From Lacticaseibacillus zeae DSM 20178 = KCTC 3804 (GTDB lineage: Bacteria; Bacillota; Bacilli; Lactobacillales; Lactobacillaceae): a stretch of 64,000 nt of DNA. The DNA lies in NCBI RefSeq assembly GCF_000260435.1, contig NZ_BACQ01000031.1, forward strand, positions 248,001 through 312,000. Direction: 5' to 3'. A program made the translations under genes and the position numbers. Positions 52,134 through 60,122 of the stretch are shown piece by piece (the first letter of the stretch is position 1; each line of letters starts with the position of its first letter). The notes below the pieces were generated by a model that was given only the letters and a program-made list of their open reading frames with translations, had not been told where the DNA came from and made no database searches.

Positions 52134-52177
52134 CGAAATCTAGGAAAAACAAAGCTTCATTTCAGAACGATCATGAT

Positions 52178-52720
52178 TTATTCGACATTGACGTGTTCAT
52201 GCAAAGCATCAGCGTTACTGGTGTCATCACGTTTAGCTAATTTCAACGTCAGGGCATCCAAGGTGATGTGGACGGTCTGGTCGAACAAAGTCGATAAGAG
52301 CTGGATTGATTTAACGCCGGCGCCGGTTTTGGTTGCACCGGGAACGATCACGACCGCATCGGCGAGTTTGGCCAGTGGCGAGTCAACGGCACTGGTGAAG
52401 GCCACGATGTTGAGGCCGAGTTTCTTGGCTGCCTCTGTATCGGCGATGATGCTTTTTGTGGTGCCTGAGCCGGAAACTGCCACCCAGGTATCGCCTTTTT
52501 GAATGGATGGGGTAATGGTTTCGCCCATCACATAGTCGGTGTAGCCAATGTGCATGAGGCGCATAGCGAAGCCTTTTGCCTGAAAACCGCTGCGGCCGGC
52601 ACCGATGACGAAAATGCGTTTGTCCTTGGCCAGGTATGGCATGGCTGCGTCTAATTGACTTTCATCGACAAGTGCCATGACTTGGCTTATTTCTGCCATA
52701 ATATCCGGAATGACTTTCAT
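52178..52720 (-). CDS. hxlB: 6-phospho-3-hexuloisomerase-like SIS protein
   Basis: 180 residues, a single SIS domain (IFVIGAGRSGFQAKGFAMRLMHIG; SGSGTTKSI). Proteins of this type convert 3-hexulose 6-phosphate to fructose 6-phosphate. It overlaps the hxlA-like gene by 4 bases, as in ribulose-monophosphate-pathway operons. Last gene of the operon starting at 56768. Confidence 0.88.
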   Translation of the reverse strand: MKVIPDIMAEISQVMALVDESQLDAAMPYLAKDKRIFVIGAGRSGFQAKGFAMRLMHIGYTDYVMGETITPSIQKGDTWVAVSGSGTTKSIIADTEAAKKLGLNIVAFTSAVDSPLAKLADAVVIVPGATKTGAGVKSIQLLSTLFDQTVHITLDALTLKLAKRDDTSNADALHEHVNVE

Positions 52721-53343
52721 GCGTTTATTGCCTCCATAAATTGTTGTGCCGTTGCGACTGGATCGGCTGCCTTGGTGATGGCGCTGCCGATGATGACGAT
52801 TTCGGTTAATCCTTGTGCAGCCAACGCTGTTGCCCCGGCTAAATCAATCCCGCCGGCAATCGCCAGTCGCTTGAGTTGCGGAAAGGCGGCGTGAAAATCG
52901 GCCACCGTTGCGGTCGGGTCCAGGTGATCTTGGCGGTCAGTGCTATGGTGCAGCGCATAAATCGCATTTGGGAAAATACTGATGACTTGCTGCTTGGCCG
53001 CATCAACCTCCATCAAGTCGATCATCATTTCCTTTTTCGCCGCATCCGTCGCCGCTGCCGTTGTTTTCAGAGTTGCCAGTGACGCCGCACCCATCACGGT
53101 TAAAATGTCGGCCCCCGCCGCAAAGCCTTGTTTGAATTCATAGCCACCTTCGTCAATGGTCTTCAGGTCGATGAGTAACTGCGATGTGCGAATCGCCGCC
53201 CGCATTGCGCGAAAACCGGCCAAGCCCTCATCCTTCACCAAGCTGGTACCCATTTCGATAATCGCTACTTTGCCATCTAATTGTTGCGCTAATGCAACCG
53301 CATCGGCTAATGGTACCCGATCAATTGCCACCTGTAATTTCAT
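52717..53343 (-). CDS. hxlA: 3-hexulose-6-phosphate synthase-like decarboxylase/aldolase
   Basis: 208 residues of the orotidine-5-phosphate-decarboxylase superfamily: LIDLKTIDEGGYE (metal/substrate Asp-Lys-Asp), IDLMEV, and the phosphate-binding AIAGGI and VIIGSAIT ends. It could be a hexulose-phosphate synthase or a 3-keto-gulonate-6-phosphate decarboxylase; the hxlB partner favours the former. Coupled by 4-base overlaps on both sides (kinase upstream, hxlB downstream). Confidence 0.85.
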   Translation of the reverse strand: MKLQVAIDRVPLADAVALAQQLDGKVAIIEMGTSLVKDEGLAGFRAMRAAIRTSQLLIDLKTIDEGGYEFKQGFAAGADILTVMGAASLATLKTTAAATDAAKKEMMIDLMEVDAAKQQVISIFPNAIYALHHSTDRQDHLDPTATVADFHAAFPQLKRLAIAGGIDLAGATALAAQGLTEIVIIGSAITKAADPVATAQQFMEAINA

Positions 53344-54317
53344 TCAAAATCGTCTCCCATCACAGCCAGATTTTTGTCCAAAAAGGCTTGCAGTTGGTCT
53401 GGCGTCGGATAACCGTCATTATCGCCAGGCGCCTGAACCGCAAAAGCGCCAATTGCGTTTGCGCGGACGACCGCGTCACGTTGGGACTTGCCTTCCATCA
53501 AGGCGGTAATCAATCCCAAGGCAAAACCATCACCGGCGCCAACCGTATCAACGACCTGCGCCACTTTAAAGCCTTTCACCCAATAACCGGCTTCACCTTT
53601 ATTTTTAACATATGCACCTTTAGGACCGACTTTGACGACCACCGTTTGCGTGCGTTCGCTTTGATTGAGGTAAAAATCGGCAATCGTTTCCGGATCGCGC
53701 GAGCCCACCAAAAGTTCCCCTTCGTTGTCGCCAGGCAAAATAATCTCGGCTTCTTTTGCCAGCTCATTGAGTGTTGCCGCCATTTTTTGCGGGCTGGACC
53801 ACAACTGCGGGCGCAAGTTCGGGTCGAAGGTCGTCCGGATATTGTGTTCATGCAGCAGGTCAATTAAGTGACGAAAAGCAGCCAGTGCCTGTTCCGAAAT
53901 CGCCGGGAAAATGCCGGAAAGATGGGCAAATTTCACCTCCGAAAAGTCAATGCGATCGAGCGTTTTGGCATCGAAGTGGGCAGCGGCAGAACCCCGCCGG
54001 AAATAGAAAATATCCGGATCGCCGGTTGAAACCTTATTTTTAAGCTGGAACGCGGTCCAATAATCAGGCGTACTATCAATATAATCGGTTTGGACATGAT
54101 TTTCACGCAACTGGTCCTTGATGAAATCGCCAAATGGGTCTTCGCCTAGCCGCGTGATATATTGCGCCGAGTGACCTAAACGCGAAACTCCGACAGCCAC
54201 ATTGACCTCGGCTCCGGCCAGATACTTCCGGAAGTTCAAAGCATCCTTGAGTGTTTGATCCGTATCCTGTGAAGCAAAAAGCGCAATTGGTTCTCCGATG
54301 GTAAGAAATTCTGACAT
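53340..54317 (-). CDS. PfkB-family sugar kinase
   Basis: 325 residues, ribokinase/PfkB fold. The N-terminal GxN-type substrate region (AGAEVNVAVGVSRLG) and the C-terminal ATP-binding signature with the catalytic Asp (VDTVGAGDGFALGLI) are present. It resembles 2-keto-3-deoxygluconate kinases. In this operon it likely phosphorylates the imported or isomerised sugar before the hxlA-like step. Its stop overlaps the hxlA start. Confidence 0.9.
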   Translation of the reverse strand: MSEFLTIGEPIALFASQDTDQTLKDALNFRKYLAGAEVNVAVGVSRLGHSAQYITRLGEDPFGDFIKDQLRENHVQTDYIDSTPDYWTAFQLKNKVSTGDPDIFYFRRGSAAAHFDAKTLDRIDFSEVKFAHLSGIFPAISEQALAAFRHLIDLLHEHNIRTTFDPNLRPQLWSSPQKMAATLNELAKEAEIILPGDNEGELLVGSRDPETIADFYLNQSERTQTVVVKVGPKGAYVKNKGEAGYWVKGFKVAQVVDTVGAGDGFALGLITALMEGKSQRDAVVRANAIGAFAVQAPGDNDGYPTPDQLQAFLDKNLAVMGDDFE

Positions 54318-54339
54318 GGTATGTTCCCCCTCTTTAAGT

Positions 54340-54458
54340 GAGCGTGAGCCAGCGCGGTTAGAAGCCGGAGTGTAAGCGGCCTTGGGCGTGATGGCCCGGG
54401 CTTAGGCCATTGCGACCAAGGGTCCTTACACGCAGGCTTCTGCGCTGGCGAGCGCGTT
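54340..54458 (+). repeat. 119-bp palindromic repeat, copy 17
   Basis: Full-length. Arms CCAGCGC/GCGCTGG and AGAAGCC/GGCTTCT; one extra G in the inner arm (CAAGGGTCC). It separates the permease and kinase genes inside the operon. Confidence 0.95.
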
Positions 54459-54467
54459 ATCGAGCCA

Positions 54468-55745
54468 TTACAACAACACATAAGCCGCCAACAAATTCAA
54501 AATTGTAGCGATCCAAGCCCAAGGCAGTCCGGTTAACAGAAACGTTTTGGTATCAAGCTTGGCATATTCAACCGACCAGAGATTCCAGGACTGGGTGATG
54601 TCGGCTGATACCGCCATCATGGTCGGGACAACGAGCAGCCCGTATAAGAAGTAAGGCGGGAATAAGCCGGTGGCGGTAAAAATCGCTGCAGTTGCCGCGC
54701 CTGCTCCGTAAAGCATCAACGGACCGCGGAAGTAGGACAGTGGTGCGATGACCATCATGATGAACACCATCAACAAGCGGCTGTCAGGGATGATGTGTTT
54801 GAAAATCGTGGTGAACTGGCCCATGGTGTGGACAGCCGCGCTTTGAAACATGGTCAAGACCAGTAACATGATCAGCAAACCAGCGATATCACCAATAGCC
54901 GTTTTGGTCGTCGTGTTCATCATCTGGACAAAATGCACGTAAGACTTCATATTGCCGGTCATCGCAAACGCCAGGATCGTTGCCAGCAACAACGCCGGAA
55001 TCGCATCCCATTTGAAGAAAATGCTCATGGCCACGGGCAACACCGGCAACAGATACGTGATTGGATTCACGTCAGGCGGCACGCTTGTTTCCGGCGTCTC
55101 TGACTCAACGACGAAAGGCTTGCCGTTCCTGATTTTCCGGGCATAGAAAAGGATCATAGCGATGACGACCAGCATCTGAATAGCCATGGCGACAAAGCCG
55201 AACCGCAGATAATGATCACCCCAGGCAACGCCTTTGAAGAAAACGGTGAATTGGTTAAACAAAACCGGATTAATATACATGGCGGCGCCGATCGACAACG
55301 TGAAAATCGAGACTGCAATATTTTTTGGGACACCCATTGAAAACATAATCGGGAAAAGAATGACCCCGACCGCAATCGCCGAACCCACGCCATAAGCACT
55401 TGAGAAAATCAAGGCGGTGATAATGGCAATTAAAATGGTGGCAATCACGGGTGCCTTGCTGCCGACGCTTTGGGTGCGGCGGCTGATCGACCCGGCAATA
55501 CCGGTGTCCACCAGCACGCGGCCAAACCAGGAACCGAGAATGATATACAAAGCGGTTTTGCCGTAATTCAGCACGGGATCGGTGAAAATTTCTTTAATCG
55601 CGACGTTGAGCGGTATCAGTCCGATGATGGTCCACACAATCGCCATGACGAAGAACCCGACCGTTAAGTTGCCACCGCGCATCGCAAACGTAATGAATAA
55701 AACGAAAGTCAAAACAAGTAAAATACCGGTTATTAGACTCCCCAT
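54468..55745 (-). CDS. Ion-transporter superfamily permease (GntP/CitMHS-like)
   Basis: 425 residues with about 12 hydrophobic segments and the two-half architecture of the ion-transporter superfamily (gluconate/citrate/C4-type carriers). Conserved-looking segments are SSAYGVGSAIAVGVILFPIMF and LIMLLVLTMFQSAAVHTMG. It probably imports a sugar acid or polyol for the kinase/isomerase genes around it. The exact family is uncertain. It lies 13 bp after the small 55759 gene. Confidence 0.7.
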   Translation of the reverse strand: MGSLITGILLVLTFVLFITFAMRGGNLTVGFFVMAIVWTIIGLIPLNVAIKEIFTDPVLNYGKTALYIILGSWFGRVLVDTGIAGSISRRTQSVGSKAPVIATILIAIITALIFSSAYGVGSAIAVGVILFPIMFSMGVPKNIAVSIFTLSIGAAMYINPVLFNQFTVFFKGVAWGDHYLRFGFVAMAIQMLVVIAMILFYARKIRNGKPFVVESETPETSVPPDVNPITYLLPVLPVAMSIFFKWDAIPALLLATILAFAMTGNMKSYVHFVQMMNTTTKTAIGDIAGLLIMLLVLTMFQSAAVHTMGQFTTIFKHIIPDSRLLMVFIMMVIAPLSYFRGPLMLYGAGAATAAIFTATGLFPPYFLYGLLVVPTMMAVSADITQSWNLWSVEYAKLDTKTFLLTGLPWAWIATILNLLAAYVLL

Positions 55746-55758
55746 GTGATGCGCCCCC

Positions 55759-56010
55759 TCAATACTTGTTCAACTCGCTTAAAATGCGTTGGTAACTAGA
55801 ACGGATGCCGCTTTGATCAGGATCCTCAAAGAACTTATTCTCAGTCGAGTTAAACCGCTCAGCGAGATAAAATGCCGACAAATACGCAGCTAAAGCTTCT
55901 TTACTGGCTGCTTCAATATCCACTTTTTCCGGTGATACCTGGATATTTAATGACTTGATGAAATTCAAGGCGAATTGTTCCGGATCAATTTGCAAACGTT
56001 GATTATTCAT
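55759..56010 (-). CDS. Small uncharacterised operon protein
   Basis: 83 residues, soluble, acidic, helical (NNQRLQIDPEQFALNFIKSLN start). I do not recognise a family. It overlaps the epimerase-like gene by 4 bases upstream and precedes the permease, so it is translated with the operon. A small regulatory or accessory subunit is possible. Confidence 0.7.
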   Translation of the reverse strand: MNNQRLQIDPEQFALNFIKSLNIQVSPEKVDIEAASKEALAAYLSAFYLAERFNSTENKFFEDPDQSGIRSSYQRILSELNKY

Positions 56011-56768
56011 GTGCGCGACCCCCTAACTTGCTCATCTTGTAAAAGTTTTTTGCCTGCCAAAATGACATCATGATGTGCGGTCGGATATTCCAAGGCGATA
56101 GGCACTGTATCTGGCAAGATCGCCAAAATATCACGCCACGGCAGATCGCCTTGATCTAACGGAACGGTGACTGGCTTTTCGCCACCGGTCAGGTCGTCTT
56201 TCACGTGGATGTACCGCGTATACTGACGCAAAGCAGTCGCAGCTTTCAGCGGATCTTCGCCAACGAACGGCCAGTTGCCTAAATCGTAAACATAGCCGAT
56301 CGGAATATTCGCCGCCGTGACGGCCTGAAGAAATGTCAAAACCGGCTGCAGGCGACCGCTTGTGGTGGTTTGATCATTTTCGATATTGATTTCGATGCCT
56401 TGCTGCGTGAGCGGAAGCAAGGCGCTGGCCAGATCACCGGAGAACTCGGCAAAATCGCCGATATTCCACTTGATCTTGGTCATGCCCATGGCTTTTGCTT
56501 CATCCAAGTAACCTTGAAGCTTTGGATTAACCTGACCCTCAGCAACGAAAATTTCGTCTGGAACACTGTAGAAAAGCGTCAGCGAGTGATTCTTGGCAAG
56601 TTCGGTCACTTGTGGCAGTTCCCGGGAAATATCGCGAAAATATTCCCGCCTGACTTCAATGGTCGAAAAGCCCAAGTTGACCAACTCTGACACAAGATCA
56701 GCCTGTGATTGGCCGGCCTGCCATTCAGAAGCGAGCAATAAAAGATTGGCAACGATTGGTGCTGGCAT
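56007..56768 (-). CDS. Sugar phosphate isomerase/epimerase-like TIM-barrel protein
   Basis: 253 residues of the xylose-isomerase-like TIM-barrel (AP endonuclease 2) superfamily: LGFSTIEVRREYF, INIENDQT (metal-ligand Glu), YVYDLGNWP and YIHVKDD (Asp/His ligands), then ALEYPT. Probably isomerises or epimerises the transported sugar (acid). ATG 56768 follows GGGAGGGA. First gene of the leftward operon; its leader contains two palindromic repeats. Confidence 0.82.
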   Translation of the reverse strand: MPAPIVANLLLLASEWQAGQSQADLVSELVNLGFSTIEVRREYFRDISRELPQVTELAKNHSLTLFYSVPDEIFVAEGQVNPKLQGYLDEAKAMGMTKIKWNIGDFAEFSGDLASALLPLTQQGIEINIENDQTTTSGRLQPVLTFLQAVTAANIPIGYVYDLGNWPFVGEDPLKAATALRQYTRYIHVKDDLTGGEKPVTVPLDQGDLPWRDILAILPDTVPIALEYPTAHHDVILAGKKLLQDEQVRGSRT

Positions 56769-56790
56769 GTTAAATCCCTCCCTATTGTGT

Positions 56791-56908
56791 GAGCGTGAAC
56801 CGGCGCGCATAGAAGTCGGAGTGTAAGCGGCCTTGGGTGTGATGGCCCGGGCTTAGGCCATTGCGAACAAGGTCCTTACACGCAGGCTTCTGCGCCGGCG
56901 AACGCGTT
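56791..56908 (+). repeat. 118-bp palindromic repeat, copy 18
   Basis: Full-length. Arms CCGGCGC/GCGCCGG and AGAAGTC/GGCTTCT (one G-T). Lies in the 5' leader of the hexulose-phosphate operon. Confidence 0.95.
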
Positions 56909-56913
56909 ATGGT

Positions 56914-57004
56914 GAGCGTGAACCAGCGCGCTTAGAAGTGGGAGTGTAAGTGACCATTGCGTCCAAGGTCCTTACACGGAGACTTCTGCGCCTGCAAACG
57001 CGCT
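56914..57004 (+). repeat. Internally deleted palindromic repeat (91 bp)
   Basis: Starts GAGCGTGAACCAGCGCGC and ends near AAACGCGCT, but about 27 bp of the central GGCC stem region is missing (GTAAGTGACCATTGCGTCC). Tandem with copy 18. Confidence 0.88.
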
Positions 57005-57027
57005 AATGAGTGACAACGATGTATTTT

Positions 57028-57041
57028 GGAAACCGGTTTCC
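57028..57041. promoter_or_regulatory. LacI-family operator
   Basis: GGAAACCGGTTTCC is a perfect 14-bp palindrome with the central CG typical of LacI/GalR operators, flanked by outer arms CGATGTA/TACATCG. It begins about 20 bp downstream of the -10 box, suited to repression by the adjacent LacI-family protein. Confidence 0.8.
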
Positions 57042-57058
57042 TTAAAGAGTACATCGTC

Positions 57059-57087
57059 ACTATACAAGCGCTTACAATCGTGGTCAA
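57059..57087 (-). promoter_or_regulatory. Promoter of the hexulose-phosphate operon with cre-like spacer
   Basis: Minus strand -35 TTGACC (57087-57082), 17-bp spacer, -10 TATAGT (57064-57059). The spacer holds the cre-like palindrome TGTAAGCGCTTGTA (57076-57063, 12 of 14 to consensus), implying CcpA control in addition to LacI repression. Confidence 0.8.
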
Positions 57088-57148
57088 GTAAAACGCCCGT
57101 TTTGTTTTGATTAAAATGTGCGGTCGAGGTAGCACAGCCTAGGAACGC

Positions 57149-57192
57149 AAAAATCGCCCCTAGAGATTTCATTCATCTCTAGAAGCGATTTA
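57149..57192 (-). terminator. Terminator of the LacI regulator gene
   Basis: Minus strand AAATCGCTTCTAGAGAT and ATCTCTAGGGGCGATTT form a 17-bp stem with two non-pairs and are followed by Ts. Confidence 0.85.
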
Positions 57193-57213
57193 CTTTGGTG
57201 TCAATTTTCAGAA

Positions 57214-58197
57214 TCAAAATGATGAGCGAATGCGCACTTCGGCGGGAATCTCCAGACGTTGAACCGCAACCGGTTCGCCGGCGATTTGTTGTGCCAGTAG
57301 TTGAGCTGCCGTTGTGCCGATGACATCGGGATGTTGTGAAACTGCGGAGATGCCCGGCGTGACCAACTCGGCCCAATCCCAGTCGTCATAGCCGCTGATG
57401 GCAATATCTTGAGGGATGCGCAGGCCTTTTGCATGCAGCCAGCGCAGCGTTGCCATTAACAACCGGCCGTTCGCGGCAAAAACCAGTGGATGTGTTTGGG
57501 GATGCGCTTCGAGCCAAGTGGCCAGAGGTGCGACACTATCGTTTTCGGTTTCCAATAATGTCACCGTGGTCGCCGTATTTTTAAACGTGTCCAAAAAGGC
57601 TTGGTAACGGGACTGGCGTGTGGAAATCTGGGCGATCGGATTGATAAGGATCAGGATATCCCGGTAATGACTTTTGTGGATGGCTTGTGCCAGTTTAGTG
57701 GTCGAGCGGTAGTCGTCGGCGGTGACAGTTGGCCAAGCGAGCGGCCGAGTTAATCGGTCAACCAGAACCATGGGCGTCTGACTGTCACGAATCAGATCAT
57801 AATGATGGGCCACGGCACTCAGCGGCTGCATGATAATACCGTCAACATTCATACTCAGCAGCATTTCCAAAGCTTTTTCCTCGCGCTTCAAGTCATTGGC
57901 CGCGTCGTTGATCAGAATCTGATCCATCGACTGCTGCGTAACCTTGTTGATGCCGCTGATGAGTAAAGTCGAATAAATGTTGGAGATATCGGCCACCACC
58001 ACACCGATCAAGTGGCTGCGGTGGGTTTTTAGCGAACTGGCTTGGCGGCTGGGGGTATAGTTGAGCTCCGCAATCACCGCAGCAATGTGTGCCTTGGTGG
58101 CGTCCGACATATGTTCAAAACGCCCATTCAAATAGCGGGAAATCGTAGCTTTGGACACGCCGGCCTTTTCAGCCACGTCTTTGATGGTGAGTTTCAA
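57214..58197 (-). CDS. LacI-family transcriptional repressor
   Basis: 327 residues. The N-terminal LacI HTH is clear (TIKDVAEKAGVSKATISRYLNG, then the hinge region), followed by a periplasmic-binding-like effector domain (IGVVVADISNIYSTLLISGI; ISGYDDWDWAELVTPGISAV). The start is a TTG at 58197 after GGAGGT. It most likely controls the operon to its left through the palindrome at 57028 and may be co-transcribed with the permease gene upstream. Confidence 0.93.
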   Translation of the reverse strand: MKLTIKDVAEKAGVSKATISRYLNGRFEHMSDATKAHIAAVIAELNYTPSRQASSLKTHRSHLIGVVVADISNIYSTLLISGINKVTQQSMDQILINDAANDLKREEKALEMLLSMNVDGIIMQPLSAVAHHYDLIRDSQTPMVLVDRLTRPLAWPTVTADDYRSTTKLAQAIHKSHYRDILILINPIAQISTRQSRYQAFLDTFKNTATTVTLLETENDSVAPLATWLEAHPQTHPLVFAANGRLLMATLRWLHAKGLRIPQDIAISGYDDWDWAELVTPGISAVSQHPDVIGTTAAQLLAQQIAGEPVAVQRLEIPAEVRIRSSF

Positions 58198-58232
58198 GGG
58201 GCTACCTCCGTTTAGTTTTGATTGTCTGGCGA

Positions 58233-59336
58233 CTAGCGGACGGTTAACCAATAACCGGCGCACCCCAGAATAACCAGTGCGACGAGATTGAAAATGGTAA
58301 ACCCGACAAAAAACCGGGCATGGGGCCGACTGCCGTAAATCAGATACTGTTTGAAGACCAGCAAGTTAGCCATCGACCCGACCAAAGTGCCCACGCCGCC
58401 AATGTTGGAACCGTAAAACAGGGCTTCAACATATCCGGTAAATCGAGCCAACAGAACGGTGGACGGAACGTTGGAAATAACCTGACTGGTCAGGACCCCG
58501 CTTAAGTAAACCGAATCTTCTGAATTTTCAAGGCTGGCAATAAAGTGGGTGACCCACGGAATTTGCCCGACGACGCTGACAATCACAAAAAAACCGGCGA
58601 AAGTCAAAACAACCGCATAGTCCACATCTTTCATGTCTTTTGGATCGAGCGCTACTGACAGCAGAATCGCTAATACCGCGCCGACCCAAGCAGGCACAAT
58701 GCCAATGACTCCGGCGAAAACGACGCACGCAACGATGACGGCAAAAATCGTCGGCCGTATTTGGATGTGAATATGTTCGGTGGGCACGTTGGGTACCGGG
58801 ACGTTGCGCAAAAATAAACTTAGCAGCACCAACACTAGGAAACTGCAAGCCAGCAACGGAATTGACCAGCTGAAAAATTCTTTTAGATTAATCTGGAATT
58901 GATGCATCAGGAAAATGTTGTGGGTGTTACCGAACGGGGTGAAGGCGCTACCAAAGTTGGCAGCCATCCCGATCAAGGTTACTGGGAGAATTTCCGGCAG
59001 CTGATATTTCTTGGCCACGCGCAGATATAACGGTACTAGCGTTAAAACCGTAACATCGTTGGAAAGAAACATACTGGCAAAAATGGCAAGAAAAATAAAC
59101 CACCACGTTAACTGGCGCGTGTTGTTCGCCCGGGACGTTAACCGATATGCCCAGTAATCAAGAATATGTAGGTGTTCGAAGATTTGAATCACCGTCATCA
59201 TGGCAAGAATGGACCATAATGTGGCAAAACTTATGTCGCTTATTTTAGGCCGGCCTATGAATAGACTTATGACGACCAACAAGCCGGTGATCTGCAGGAC
59301 CCGATCTCTGATCAGACGCCGAATAACAATCATCAA
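58233..59336 (-). CDS. SLC13/ArsB-like anion permease
   Basis: 367 residues with about 10 hydrophobic segments of the ion-transporter (ArsB/NhaD/SLC13) superfamily: FASMFLSNDVTVLTLVPL and AANFGSAFTPFGNTHNIFL (paired NT motifs of the transport core), VISNVPSTVLLARF. Slightly short for the family. Substrate unknown; linkage to a LacI repressor suggests a sugar acid or carboxylate. Divergent from rlmH. Confidence 0.75.
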   Translation of the reverse strand: MMIVIRRLIRDRVLQITGLLVVISLFIGRPKISDISFATLWSILAMMTVIQIFEHLHILDYWAYRLTSRANNTRQLTWWFIFLAIFASMFLSNDVTVLTLVPLYLRVAKKYQLPEILPVTLIGMAANFGSAFTPFGNTHNIFLMHQFQINLKEFFSWSIPLLACSFLVLVLLSLFLRNVPVPNVPTEHIHIQIRPTIFAVIVACVVFAGVIGIVPAWVGAVLAILLSVALDPKDMKDVDYAVVLTFAGFFVIVSVVGQIPWVTHFIASLENSEDSVYLSGVLTSQVISNVPSTVLLARFTGYVEALFYGSNIGGVGTLVGSMANLLVFKQYLIYGSRPHARFFVGFTIFNLVALVILGCAGYWLTVR

Positions 59337-59479
59337 TTTACCTCATTTGAAAAAACTCAACCTGTACATTTTGCGCTAAAAACCGAACGATGACAATAGC
59401 TAAACCCAACAGAACGTCTGGTATACTTGAATTAAACTAAGATTGTGGCAAAAGCATGATGACGGGAGTAGCAAGCAGC

Positions 59480-59959
59480 GTGAATATTAAAATCATTGGT
59501 GTCGGTAAGTTGAAAGAAAAGTACTTTCGTGAAGGCATCGCGGAGTACTTAAAACGGATGGACAAGTTCGCCAAAGTCAAGATTGTCGAAGTGGCGGATG
59601 AAAAAGCACCGGAGAATCTTTCGGAAGCCGAAATGGCGGAGGTCAAGGACAAAGAAGGCAAACGCATTTTGGCCAAAATCAAGGACAAGGAATGGGTGAT
59701 TGCCTTAGCAATTGAAGGTAAACAGCGGCCTTCCGAAGCTTTTGCCAAAGAAATTGCCGATCTTGGTACATATGGCCACTCGGATATTACCTTTGTGATC
59801 GGCGGCTCGCTTGGCTTGTCGCCGGCCGTCATGAAGCGCGCCAACGACACCTTGAGCTTCGGTAAATTGACTATGCCGCACCAGTTGATGCGCTTGGTGT
59901 TGATGGAGCAGATTTACCGCGCATTTATGATAAATATTGGTAGTCCGTATCATAAGTGA
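59480..59959 (+). CDS. rlmH: 23S rRNA pseudouridine-1915 N3-methyltransferase RlmH
   Basis: 159 residues, the standard length. The SPOUT-fold C terminus has the SAM-binding loop (VIGGSLG) and ends with [21 protein letters not shown]-type sequence, a hallmark of RlmH. The start is a GTG at 59480 ([15 protein letters not shown]) with GGGAG at 59464-59468. In Firmicutes rlmH often lies just after htrA; here 25 kb intervenes. Confidence 0.96.
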   Translation: MNIKIIGVGKLKEKYFREGIAEYLKRMDKFAKVKIVEVADEKAPENLSEAEMAEVKDKEGKRILAKIKDKEWVIALAIEGKQRPSEAFAKEIADLGTYGHSDITFVIGGSLGLSPAVMKRANDTLSFGKLTMPHQLMRLVLMEQIYRAFMINIGSPYHK

Positions 59960-60044
59960 GGTAGTGCTAAAGGCAAGCATGCGTGGTTGCCGATAAGCGA
60001 AATCTTCAAGTTGGCAAAACAGCAATTAATCAGGTATGCTCAAT

Positions 60045-60091
60045 CTTGAAAATATTTCTTCAAATTTTGGCCATTTCTAGCAGAAATATTT
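60045..60091 (+). repeat. Left copy of direct repeat flanking the fic gene
   Basis: About 47 bp, beginning CTTGAAAATATTTCTT, with TTTTGGCCATTTCTA in the middle and AGAAATATTT at the end; it also contains an inverted repeat (AAATATTTCT/AGAAATATTT). A nearly identical copy is at 61516. Confidence 0.85.
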
Positions 60092-60122
60092 GCTTTGAAG
60101 CCATCTTCTCGGAGGATTAACA

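Noticed and set aside
8284-57004. CRISPR array interpretation of the recurring repeats
   Set aside because: Copies are about 117 bp, palindromic over their whole length, dispersed over 49 kb in both orientations and lack uniform spacers.
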